Positions 22,592-28,384 of a stretch of 28,384 nt of DNA are shown in pieces. Position 1 is the first letter of the stretch, and each line of letters opens with the position of its first letter. A program made the translations under genes and the position numbers. The notes under the pieces are model-generated. The model was not told the DNA's origin. It worked only from the letters and a program-made list of their open reading frames with translations, and did no database searches. The stretch is from positions 1 through 28,384 of the forward strand of contig JAZLGR010000022.1 of the NCBI GenBank assembly GCA_045616445.1. Direction: 5' to 3'. This DNA is from Fimousia sp045616445 (GTDB taxonomy: Bacteria; Bacillota; Clostridia; Lachnospirales; Lachnospiraceae).

Positions 22592-22876
22592 AAATCACAT
22601 TTGAAAACTTTTTGTATGGCATGATGGCAAGGGATTATGTCATGCAGGATATGTATTCTGCCGGCTTTTATCCTTATCCGGATGAGGAAAGCTGATGCGC
22701 CAGCATAACATTGTTATGCCAATTCCAATGCTGCGCTGGCCATGGAAAACAGAAGAAGACATAACCCTTCCTCTCCATTTTTGCTCGGCAATCTGATGCC
22801 CGATGACATAATTCGCGACGCAGAACAAAAAAGCTGGGCAGATTATCAGATGAGACTTGATTTCTCCTCACTTTAA
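22588..22876 (+). pseudogene. Broken or multi-frame small gene downstream of the macrodomain gene
   Basis: The first piece (22588-22695, 35 codons, MKITFENFLYGMMARDYVMQ...) overlaps the macrodomain stop by ATGA and ends YPYPDEES. A second frame starts at 22695 by TGATG overlap (33 codons, ending 22796). A third frame is open from 22709 to the TAA at 22874-22876; it contains ATG 22742 and encodes AMENRRRHNPSSPFLLGNL, MPDDIIRDAEQKSW and more. The first and third pieces look most protein-like. No single indel joins them, because the third frame has a stop at 22706. A hairpin (22699-22704 with 22735-22740, plus CATTG/CAATG inside) sits exactly at the break. It may be a decayed gene or coupled mini-genes. 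Confidence 0.45.
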
Positions 22877-22977
22877 TTTGCACTTCTTGCCATTTTTTGT
22901 GATTTGTTTTTCTATTATAATATAGATATAGAAAGATCTCGTGAGAAAAGAATCATAATAAGAAAGTGGTGACGTGA

Positions 22978-23448
22978 ATGAAATTACTATTTAAACAAAG
23001 ACTTTTTTCCTGGTTTGACAGTTATGATATTTTTGATGAAGCTGGAAATGTTGCCTACACCGTAAAAGGACAGCTTTCCTGGGGACACAAGCTGGTCATC
23101 TATGATGCAGCCGGCAGAGAAGTGGGTATGGTCATTCAAAAAGTTTTGACTTTAATGCCTAAGTTTGAAATCTACGAAGGTGGCAATTATCTTGGTTCTA
23201 TCTTCAAAGAATTTACCTTCTTCAAACCAAAATACAACATTGACTACAATGGCTGGCACATCGATGGCACCTTCCTCGAATGGGATTACACCATCACCGA
23301 CCGAAGTGGTTACACCATCGCTGAGATCACCAAAGACCTCTGGCACATGACCGATCATTACATCATCGATGTGAAAAACCCAGAAGACGCACTGCATGCA
23401 TTGATGTTTGTGTTGGCTATTGATGCTGAGAAGTGTTCCAGAAATTAG
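22978..23448 (+). CDS. LURP-one-related / YxjI-like protein
   Basis: The 156-residue protein is built of short beta repeats typical of the LURP-one (tubby-like) fold: FSWFDSYDIFDEAGNVAYTVKGQL, KLVIYDAAGREVGMVIQK, FEIYEGGNYLGSIFKEF, and ITDRSGYTIAEITK. The function is not established; a membrane or lipid association is suggested for related folds. The ribosome binding site is weak (AAGAAAGTGG). The gap 22877-22977 holds a TATAAT at about 22914 and no gene. Confidence 0.8.
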   Translation: MKLLFKQRLFSWFDSYDIFDEAGNVAYTVKGQLSWGHKLVIYDAAGREVGMVIQKVLTLMPKFEIYEGGNYLGSIFKEFTFFKPKYNIDYNGWHIDGTFLEWDYTITDRSGYTIAEITKDLWHMTDHYIIDVKNPEDALHALMFVLAIDAEKCSRN

Positions 23449-23479
23449 AAATTCCAATATCGAATGATTAAGAATAATT

Positions 23480-23504
23480 AAGGAGCTGTTTACAACAGCT
23501 CCTT
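23480..23504. terminator. Hairpin between convergent LURP-one and LysR genes
   Basis: A perfect 11-bp stem (23480-23490 with 23494-23504) has a 3-nt loop and overlaps the LysR stop codon. The tails (TTTACA on the plus strand, TTAATTATT on the minus) are only moderately T-rich, so termination is likely but not strong. Confidence 0.6.
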
Positions 23505-24359
23505 TACATATCCTTCCATCTCTTCTGTAAACAAACTTCCTTTCCTCCACACCGCATTATATTCATGCAGAATCTGAAAGCCCGGAATGTGAATTTCTCT
23601 CAATCTTCCATCTGCGATGGCTTCGTTACATACGGAATCGTAGATGAATGTAATCCCACTTCCTCGTTCCACCAACTGCAAGATCAGTGCCGGACTGTTC
23701 ATGGTGCTGATATCTCGAAACATATCGATATTATATCCCTGATCGATCAGCGCCTGCACAAGTATACCTCTGGTACCAGAACCCGGTTCTCGTAGAATCA
23801 GCCGCTCTCCGAACAAGTCACTGATATCATGAATTTCCGGCAAATGATACCCGGCCGCGCACACGCATCGCATGCTCTCATTCAGGATAAACTTATGCTC
23901 ATAGGCATGCTTGTCAATCTGCCCCTCACAAAAGAAGAAATCCATCTCCCCGTCATCCATCATCTGAAATAGGTTTTTCGTATCATCCACATAGAGACTG
24001 ACACTCAACTCCTGGTGTCGATCAATGAATTCTGTCAATCTATCTGACAGGATATAATCTCCGATGGATTTGGTTGCGCCAATGTAAATCGGCTTTTTCT
24101 GTCCCATGATGGAGACTCTCTCCTTTAGATGCTCCACATCAATGGCCATAGTCTCCAACCCTTTTCTAAGACTTTCCCCTTCTTTTGTCAATGTCAGTAC
24201 TTTATTCTTATATTCAAACAGCTTCACCTGATAATATTTTTCGATAAATCTGATGTGTCCTGATACCGCTGGCTGTGTGATGGAAAGCTCCGCTGCCGCT
24301 TTGGTATAACTCATATGTTTGCAGACACAAAGAAATGTTTCAATGCGAAAATCCAGCAT
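23490..24359 (-). CDS. LysR-family transcriptional regulator
   Basis: The 289-residue protein has the LysR helix-turn-helix at residues 1-60 (FLCVCKHMSYTKAAAELSITQPAVSGHIRFIEKYYQVKLFEY) and a periplasmic-binding-like effector domain. That domain includes IYIGATKSIGDYILSDRL, LFGERLILREPGSGTRG and LVERGSGITFIYDSV. The REPGSGTR stretch is typical of the CysB/YeiE-like branch, which often controls a neighbouring YeiH-type exporter. It is divergent from such a gene here. Confidence 0.93.
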   Translation of the reverse strand: MLDFRIETFLCVCKHMSYTKAAAELSITQPAVSGHIRFIEKYYQVKLFEYKNKVLTLTKEGESLRKGLETMAIDVEHLKERVSIMGQKKPIYIGATKSIGDYILSDRLTEFIDRHQELSVSLYVDDTKNLFQMMDDGEMDFFFCEGQIDKHAYEHKFILNESMRCVCAAGYHLPEIHDISDLFGERLILREPGSGTRGILVQALIDQGYNIDMFRDISTMNSPALILQLVERGSGITFIYDSVCNEAIADGRLREIHIPGFQILHEYNAVWRKGSLFTEEMEGYVKELL

Positions 24360-24457
24360 GATTTTTCTCCCTTTTGATCTTATTTATCTATATTATATAT
24401 AACATAATATTATGCATCAATAATTATATATAAATATACATTATCGCTAGAAACCTT

Positions 24458-24463
24458 TATAAT
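24458..24463 (+). promoter_or_regulatory. -10 box of the YeiH-type gene
   Basis: TATAAT lies 54 nt before the start codon, with no acceptable -35 box 16-18 nt upstream. This is the expected form of a LysR-activated promoter. AT-rich dyads in 24380-24430 are possible binding sites. Confidence 0.45.
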
Positions 24464-24516
24464 ATAAGCAAATAATAATAAATCGACAAAAACATTTACC
24501 AGAGGAGAAAAAATTC

Positions 24517-25602
24517 ATGAAAACAAAAGATATCTACCGTGGCATCGCCTTTTGTGCATGCGTTTCCGCTGTAGCAACATTTCTCAGTGGATTAAGCTTT
24601 GGAGCTGTCTCTTTTGAAGTCATCGGCGCACCGGTCTTTGCCATCCTGATGGGTATGATCATCACATTGATCGTGCCAAGCCTTGCAACCAACGAAAACA
24701 TGAAAACTGGCATCCAGTTTACATCCAAGAAGATTCTTCAGTGGGCAGTTATTATCCTTGGTTTCTCTCTTAACATGAGAACCATCTTAAGCGTTGGAAC
24801 AAAGAGTCTTCCAATCATCGTATCCACCATCTCCACTTCCCTGATCATTGCATACATTATGATGAAGGTATTGAAGATGGATCCGAAGGTTTCCTGCCTG
24901 ATTGGTGTTGGATCTTCCATCTGTGGCGGTTCCGCCATTGCAGCAACCTCTCCAGTCATCGACGCAAGTGATGACGAAGTTGCTCAGGCCATCTCTGTTA
25001 TCTTCTTATTCAATGTACTTGCAGCACTGATCTTCCCAACCCTTGGCCATGCCATCGGATTCGGAAGCGAAGGATTTGCCATCTTTGCCGGCACTGCGGT
25101 AAATGATACTTCCTCCGTTACAGCCTGTGCTTCCACTGCGGAAGGTATTTATGGCGTGAGTGGCATCTTATCTTCTGCTGTAACCGTAAAACTGACCAGA
25201 ACACTTGCCATCATTCCAATTACTTTGGTTCTCGCCATTTATCGTACTATGAAAGCGAAAAAAGAAGGTGGCGAAGGCAGCAATAACTTCTCTGTGAAGA
25301 AGATTTTCCCATTCTTCATCATTTACTTTATCTGCGCTGCCATCATCACAACCATCGTAGGCAGTATGCCAGAATCCGCTTTCCAGGCATTCTATCTTGG
25401 ATCCTTCGTCCATGCCATGAAATGGTTAGCGAAATTCTTTATCGCCATGGCAATGTGTGCCATCGGATTAAACACAAACATCGTGCAGCTGATCAAAAAA
25501 GGCGGAAAACCAATCTTACTTGGATTTACCTGCTGGGGCGGCATTACAGTAGTGTCTATCCTTGTTCAGTATTTAACCGGCGTGTTCTACTCTAATTTAT
25601 AA
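24517..25602 (+). CDS. YeiH/UPF0324-family putative sulfate exporter
   Basis: The 361-residue integral membrane protein has about ten hydrophobic segments and the family's motifs: GAPVFAILMGMI, GVGSSICGGSAIAATSPVI, FAIFAGTAVNDTSSVTAC and AMAMCAIGLNTNI. Family members are annotated as sulfate or organosulfur-linked exporters; the substrate is not proven. It is divergent from the LysR gene that probably activates it. The start follows AGGAG (AGAGGAGAAAAAATTC). Confidence 0.92.
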   Translation: MKTKDIYRGIAFCACVSAVATFLSGLSFGAVSFEVIGAPVFAILMGMIITLIVPSLATNENMKTGIQFTSKKILQWAVIILGFSLNMRTILSVGTKSLPIIVSTISTSLIIAYIMMKVLKMDPKVSCLIGVGSSICGGSAIAATSPVIDASDDEVAQAISVIFLFNVLAALIFPTLGHAIGFGSEGFAIFAGTAVNDTSSVTACASTAEGIYGVSGILSSAVTVKLTRTLAIIPITLVLAIYRTMKAKKEGGEGSNNFSVKKIFPFFIIYFICAAIITTIVGSMPESAFQAFYLGSFVHAMKWLAKFFIAMAMCAIGLNTNIVQLIKKGGKPILLGFTCWGGITVVSILVQYLTGVFYSNL

Positions 25603-25630
25603 GAATCATCTAGCAATCTAGCGTTTTGCG

Positions 25631-25672
25631 CAAAATAAAGCTGGCTTCTTTTAAGAAGCCAGCTTTATTTTG
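25631..25672. terminator. Strong bidirectional terminator
   Basis: A perfect 20-bp inverted repeat (25631-25650 with 25653-25672) with a 2-nt formal loop separates the convergent YeiH and secreted-protein genes. Confidence 0.93.
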
Positions 25673-25676
25673 TTAA

Positions 25677-26345
25677 TTAAAAATTATTCGCGCTGCTAAG
25701 TACCACTTCATTGGAAACTTTGGATTTTGTATTTTTGTACATGAATCCCATGTAAGTTGTTTTATCCTTTAACTTCATGCCAGTTTTGACTTTGTATTCG
25801 CTCTTTGTGGTAAATGCATAAGTACCGGTAACTTTATATCCGGATTTTACTTTGTATTTGATTTTTCCAGTGATGTATTTGGATTTCAAATCAAGCACAT
25901 TAGATTTGTTCAGCTGCTTCATATAGCTTTTGCCGCCAATAGAAAAGCTGCTGAATGGGTTTACATATTTTTCAATGGTAACTTTACATTTCTTTTCGAA
26001 TGTCTTTCCATCAATTGTTGCTTTGACAGTAAATGTTGTTGTTCCAGCACCCTTTGGAATGATTTCGAATGCAGAATAGTACTTCTTACCATCTTTTTCG
26101 TTGTAAACCTTTGCAGTTGCTACAGATTTCTTGCTGGAAGAAACAGAAAGCGTAATCTTGCTTTTGTATTCCTCTGTGATGAAATCTCCACCCATCTCTG
26201 TTCTTTCTGCTTTGACCATCTTATAAGATGACTTCATATCTGCCAATGGATCTTTCACTGCTGCAGATGCACTCATTACGGATGTGCATACAACCATTGC
26301 CATTGCCACAAAACTGAAAATTAATACTTTTAATGTTTTTTTCAT
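25677..26345 (-). CDS. Secreted protein with Ig-like domain
   Basis: The 222-residue protein starts with a Sec signal peptide (MKKTLKVLIFSFVAMAMVV, cleavage probably after SASA near residue 28). A Lys-rich beta protein follows. Residues about 60-130 (SVSSSKKSVATAKVYNEKDG..FEIIPKGAGTTTFTVKATIDGK) look like a bacterial Ig-like (BIG2-type) fold. The rest is repetitive in K, S, Y and T. No cell-wall anchor is seen, so it is released or held by charge. Function unknown. The ribosome binding site is AAAGGGGCG. Confidence 0.75.
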   Translation of the reverse strand: MKKTLKVLIFSFVAMAMVVCTSVMSASAAVKDPLADMKSSYKMVKAERTEMGGDFITEEYKSKITLSVSSSKKSVATAKVYNEKDGKKYYSAFEIIPKGAGTTTFTVKATIDGKTFEKKCKVTIEKYVNPFSSFSIGGKSYMKQLNKSNVLDLKSKYITGKIKYKVKSGYKVTGTYAFTTKSEYKVKTGMKLKDKTTYMGFMYKNTKSKVSNEVVLSSANNF

Positions 26346-26393
26346 GTTATACGCCCCTTTCTATTTACTAATTTTTACAGTTTTTACTATTTT

Positions 26394-26422
26394 ATTATAC
26401 TCCCATAATTTAATTCATTCAA
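26394..26422 (-). promoter_or_regulatory. Promoter of the secreted-protein gene
   Basis: TTGAAT (complement of 26417-26422), a 17-nt spacer and TATAAT (complement of 26394-26399) precede the gene by about 50 nt; the -35 box overlaps the stop of the upstream gene. Confidence 0.65.
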
Positions 26423-26928
26423 CAGCTTTTAGCTTTCCTCTTATTGCTTTCCATCCGAATCCTTTTAAATATCTCAAACTGTCTCTGCAATTCCTGCTCA
26501 TCATCTCTGATCCTGTTTTTTGCTTCCAGAATTCGTTCAATTGCCTGTGCAGGATCCAATGTATGATATGGAAGATATACGCCCCGTAGTTCTTTTGGTT
26601 TCACGATTTTGTAAACCTGGATAGAAGTCAATCCATGGGTATACGCAAAATAGCGATATATATATCCAATCCAGAATAATTCCTCTTTATTATATTTCAC
26701 AGAGCCATAATTGCTCTTTCCATACTGCTCTTCCACACGAAACACCAGATCTTTTGCCTGCAAATTGGTATCTAATATTTCTCCATTATCTAATCTTTTA
26801 CAGATTTTGCTGTTCATGAATCTTCTCATGAAGATTTCAGAGCTGCTATCCATCAACTCCGCAGACATCTCGAATGCCTTTGCCTGCATGTCGCATAATA
26901 AAAGTCCATCTTTGTCTATCTTTTTCAT
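26419..26928 (-). CDS. Partner protein of the HTH-DUF3990 gene (possible antitoxin)
   Basis: The 169-residue protein has an alpha-helical N-terminus with charged patches. A conserved-looking core follows (KYNKEELFWIGYIYRYFAYTHGL, then SIQVYKIVKPKELRGVYLPYHTLDP and AIERILEA), with a Lys/Arg-rich coiled C-terminus. The core resembles DUF3791-type proteins, which are recurrent neighbours of DUF3990 proteins. The start follows AGGAGGTGG. It lies 43 nt behind the HTH-DUF3990 gene with no terminator between. A role as antidote is inferred from the pairing only. Confidence 0.65.
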   Translation of the reverse strand: MKKIDKDGLLLCDMQAKAFEMSAELMDSSSEIFMRRFMNSKICKRLDNGEILDTNLQAKDLVFRVEEQYGKSNYGSVKYNKEELFWIGYIYRYFAYTHGLTSIQVYKIVKPKELRGVYLPYHTLDPAQAIERILEAKNRIRDDEQELQRQFEIFKRIRMESNKRKAKSC

Positions 26929-26971
26929 ATATCTCCACCTCCTTCTCCACGTTGCAAATGCTTTCGCTCAG

Positions 26972-27826
26972 TTAACATAGTATTTCATCTATATATTTAC
27001 CTTTTCCTCGATATTTTATTCTTGCCAATTTCACCTTATCGTCACCGAGTTTTGCATCTGATCTTCTTTTATTTTTGTAGAAATTTTTTTCTTTCGCAGA
27101 TACATAGCATCGCTCAATTATCTTGAGATTCTCAATCGCTTTTGTGGAAACAAATACATATTGATACCCTAGATTTGTTGCTGCCAAACAATGCTTGCAC
27201 TGCTCATCTGTAATTTCACCATCAATGAAAGAATTGATAATCTGAAACATGCGATTGTCTGCAATTGGAGCTGTAATATAATCACACTTTCTCGATTCTT
27301 CTACTAACGCTTTCACCATTGGATGATCTGCATACGCTTCTAAAGCACCTCTATAATAGGCAATTGTCATCATCCATTCCTGGTCAACATCATATCGTTT
27401 GCATTTCAAATCATGAACATCAAAATCAAATAGATATACACACCCTTTATCAAAATTTGAGATAAAAGAAATAGCCTGTTCATAAGTTTCACCAGTATAG
27501 AATCCTTGTCCAAAATCATTATTACTTCGTCCTGCCTTTACACTCAATGCTCCTCTAATTTTACTTTTGGAACCATGAAACAATAACTTATGATTTTTTT
27601 GCATTGCTTCCTCATAAAGCATCTCTTTCAATCGATTTAATCGAATATTCCTTTCAAAAGCAAACTGATATACCTGTTCTACTAACTTAGCTGAAGGTTT
27701 TGTTTTCCCTGATTCATTTCTGGAAATTGTAACTTGCTCAACCTCTAAATCATCAGCTAATTCCTCCTGTGTCAATTCCAATATCTCTCGTATTGCTTTT
27801 ATATCTTCGTCAAATTTATACTCCAT
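26972..27826 (-). CDS. XRE HTH fused to DUF3990 (ADP-ribosyltransferase-like) protein
   Basis: The 284-residue protein has an XRE helix-turn-helix at about 8-58 (IREILELTQEELADDLEVEQVTISRNESG) and a DUF3990 domain from residue 80. Within the latter, LLFHGSKSKI (His 84) and DFGQGFYTGETYEQA (Tyr 110) match the first two active-site elements of the H-Y-x ADP-ribosyltransferase fold. The family stretches CDYITAPIADNRMF, SFIDGEITDEQC and YQYVFVSTKAIENL follow. It is the first gene of a two-gene unit with its own promoter and inverted repeats, consistent with autoregulation by its HTH. Toxin activity is inferred. RBS GGGGTGA is modest. Confidence 0.78.
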   Translation of the reverse strand: MEYKFDEDIKAIREILELTQEELADDLEVEQVTISRNESGKTKPSAKLVEQVYQFAFERNIRLNRLKEMLYEEAMQKNHKLLFHGSKSKIRGALSVKAGRSNNDFGQGFYTGETYEQAISFISNFDKGCVYLFDFDVHDLKCKRYDVDQEWMMTIAYYRGALEAYADHPMVKALVEESRKCDYITAPIADNRMFQIINSFIDGEITDEQCKHCLAATNLGYQYVFVSTKAIENLKIIERCYVSAKEKNFYKNKRRSDAKLGDDKVKLARIKYRGKGKYIDEILC

Positions 27827-27844
27827 AACTATTCACCCCATATG

Positions 27845-27888
27845 CTTAAACTTATTTATATCATATTACTTAAAGAAGTTTAAGTCAA
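27845..27888 (-). promoter_or_regulatory. Promoter and operator-like inverted repeat of the HTH-DUF3990 unit
   Basis: TTGACT (complement of 27883-27888), a 17-nt spacer and TATGAT (complement of 27860-27865) form a good promoter. CTTAAACTT (27845-27853) and its inverse AAGTTTAAG (27876-27884) flank the -10 box; a second dyad CTTAAA/TTTAAG lies in the spacer. Confidence 0.7.
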
Positions 27889-28276
27889 CTCCTTCATATA
27901 AGATTATATAAACAAGTTTTAAAACAAAAATCTGAACCTTGAACTGTGGTACAGATTCAAGAACTGCGTTAAATTCTTCTTTAAGACCATCCTCGTTGAT
28001 TGCGCCGTCAACGATAACACCAGATAAGTCAGCTAACTTCATGATCAGTGGAATAGTGTTTAAATCCACTCCTAATTCTGAGTGCATGAGCAATGCTTTA
28101 TTCTCGATCTGTGTCTTTAAAACAGCCTTGTTTGTTTCAGTCAGCTGATTCTGTAAGCCTTCCACGTCTGGAGTGCTTGCTTTTTTCTGATTTTTGAAGC
28201 TTGTAATAGCCTGGTCCATCTCCTCCTTGGAAAGACCCTGCTGCGTGACATACTCCCACCACTTACCTTTACAAGC
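27866..28276 (-). pseudogene. Phage scaffold-protein (DUF4355/GP20-like) remnant
   Basis: From about 28270 to 27938 the frame encodes WWEYVTQQGLSKEEMDQAI, a coiled coil (EGLQNQLTETNKAVLKTQIE), and LNTIPLIMKLADLSGVIVDG..EFNAVLESVPQFK. This is the layout of phage head scaffold proteins of the DUF4355/GP20 kind. The 5' part is cut by the right end of a TnpB element. After VPQFK the frame continues into the promoter of the HTH-DUF3990 unit and gives a nonsense tail to the stop at 27866. No other phage gene is in the window, so this is a fragment. Confidence 0.65.
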
Positions 28277-28384
28277 TTGAAGTGGGGGCTTCTTACTCAA
28301 TGTCTCTAATGAGACAAGTATCAATAAGCTATCCCCGCGTGCCCCGCGGTTCTATGATCAGCCCGGATACGGGCATATGTTTCT
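28275..28384 (-). mobile_element. Right end of an IS200/IS605-type TnpB element (partial)
   Basis: On the minus strand the last part reads GTAAGAAGCCCCCACTTCAA (28277-28296), the kind of sequence that closes TnpB/IS605 elements in Firmicutes. Upstream lie short hairpins, GCCCG/CGGGC and GTCTC/GAGAC. The border with the phage gene is placed at 28274-28277 by eye. The left end is outside the window. Confidence 0.65.
28275..28384 (-). ncRNA. Candidate omega-RNA (TnpB guide RNA) 3' scaffold
   Basis: TnpB elements encode a guide RNA overlapping the 3' end of tnpB and the right end of the element. Here a GTCTC-ATTA-GAGAC hairpin (28302-28315), a GC-rich segment CCGCGGGG and a CCCCC run in the terminal motif (possible pseudoknot with the G runs) fit that form. 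The guide would be the flanking phage DNA just below 28275. The 5' limit lies outside the window. Confidence 0.45.
28321..28384 (-). CDS. TnpB C-terminus (partial)
   Basis: A frame entering from the right edge ends ETYARIRADHRTAGHAGIAY with TGA at 28321-28323. Its place just before a TnpB-type right end suggests the C-terminal tail of TnpB, a variable part of the protein. Only about 20 residues are visible, so the call rests on position. Confidence 0.4.
   Translation of the reverse strand, partial: ETYARIRADHRTAGHAGIAY

Noticed and set aside
28277..28324. Start of the phage frame at 28324
   Set aside because: Those first residues are translated from the TnpB right end, so they do not belong to the phage protein.

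Overview
The window (28.4 kb, AT-leaning, strong AGGAGG-type ribosome binding sites, TTGNNN/TATAAT-like promoters) looks like chromosome of a strictly anaerobic low-GC Firmicute, most likely a gut Clostridia/Lachnospiraceae member. The assignment rests on pyruvate:ferredoxin oxidoreductase, a 4-hydroxybutyryl-CoA dehydratase-type enzyme, an anaerobic glycerol-3-phosphate dehydrogenase-like trio with a DUF1667 subunit, DUF951 and a Zn-type macrodomain protein. It is family-level inference; no rRNA or tRNA gene is present.

Layout. 1-430: gene-free DNA with short repeated words. 473-3446 (minus strand): DUF951 protein and a four-gene phospholipid operon read VTT membrane protein > pssA > psd > PAP2 phosphatase, i.e. 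CDP-DAG to PS to PE. 3694-8802 (minus): abfD-like dehydratase behind nifJ, with a divergent GntR/FCD regulator at 9046 and inverted repeats flanking the nifJ promoter. 9735-11104: NifU C-terminal-like protein, divergent from a Cys-rich 76-aa protein plus a DUF554 membrane protein. 11192-12694: GH32 beta-fructosidase. 12938-15998 (minus): glpA-like, glpB-like and DUF1667 genes with a long structured leader. 16555-18498 (plus): LacI regulator and Cof-type HAD phosphatase. 18556-20099 (minus): ECF sigma factor with its membrane anti-sigma factor, then a 54-aa orphan gene (20290-20454).

20709-22876 (plus): a regulator built of two XRE-type repeats, translationally coupled to a Zn-macrodomain (ADP-ribosyl hydrolase-type) protein, and a broken or multi-frame small gene. 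22978-25672: LURP-one/YxjI-like protein, LysR regulator and divergent YeiH-type exporter. 25677-28384 (minus): a secreted Ig-like protein, a two-gene module whose first product fuses an XRE HTH to a DUF3990 (ADP-ribosyltransferase-like) domain with its own promoter and operator-like repeat, a decayed phage scaffold-protein fragment, and at the very edge the right end of an IS200/IS605-type TnpB element with a candidate omega-RNA.

Most of 473-25672 reads as ordinary core/accessory metabolism. The points of most interest are the double-XRE/macrodomain cassette, the HTH-ART two-gene module, the structured leader ahead of the glp-like operon, the orphan abfD downstream of nifJ, and the TnpB right end sitting in a phage gene. 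The nifJ, abfD and glp-like genes prefer codons such as CCA, GGT, GTT and GCT, unlike the CCG/CTG/GGC-richer LacI-HAD pair, which suggests high expression of the former.
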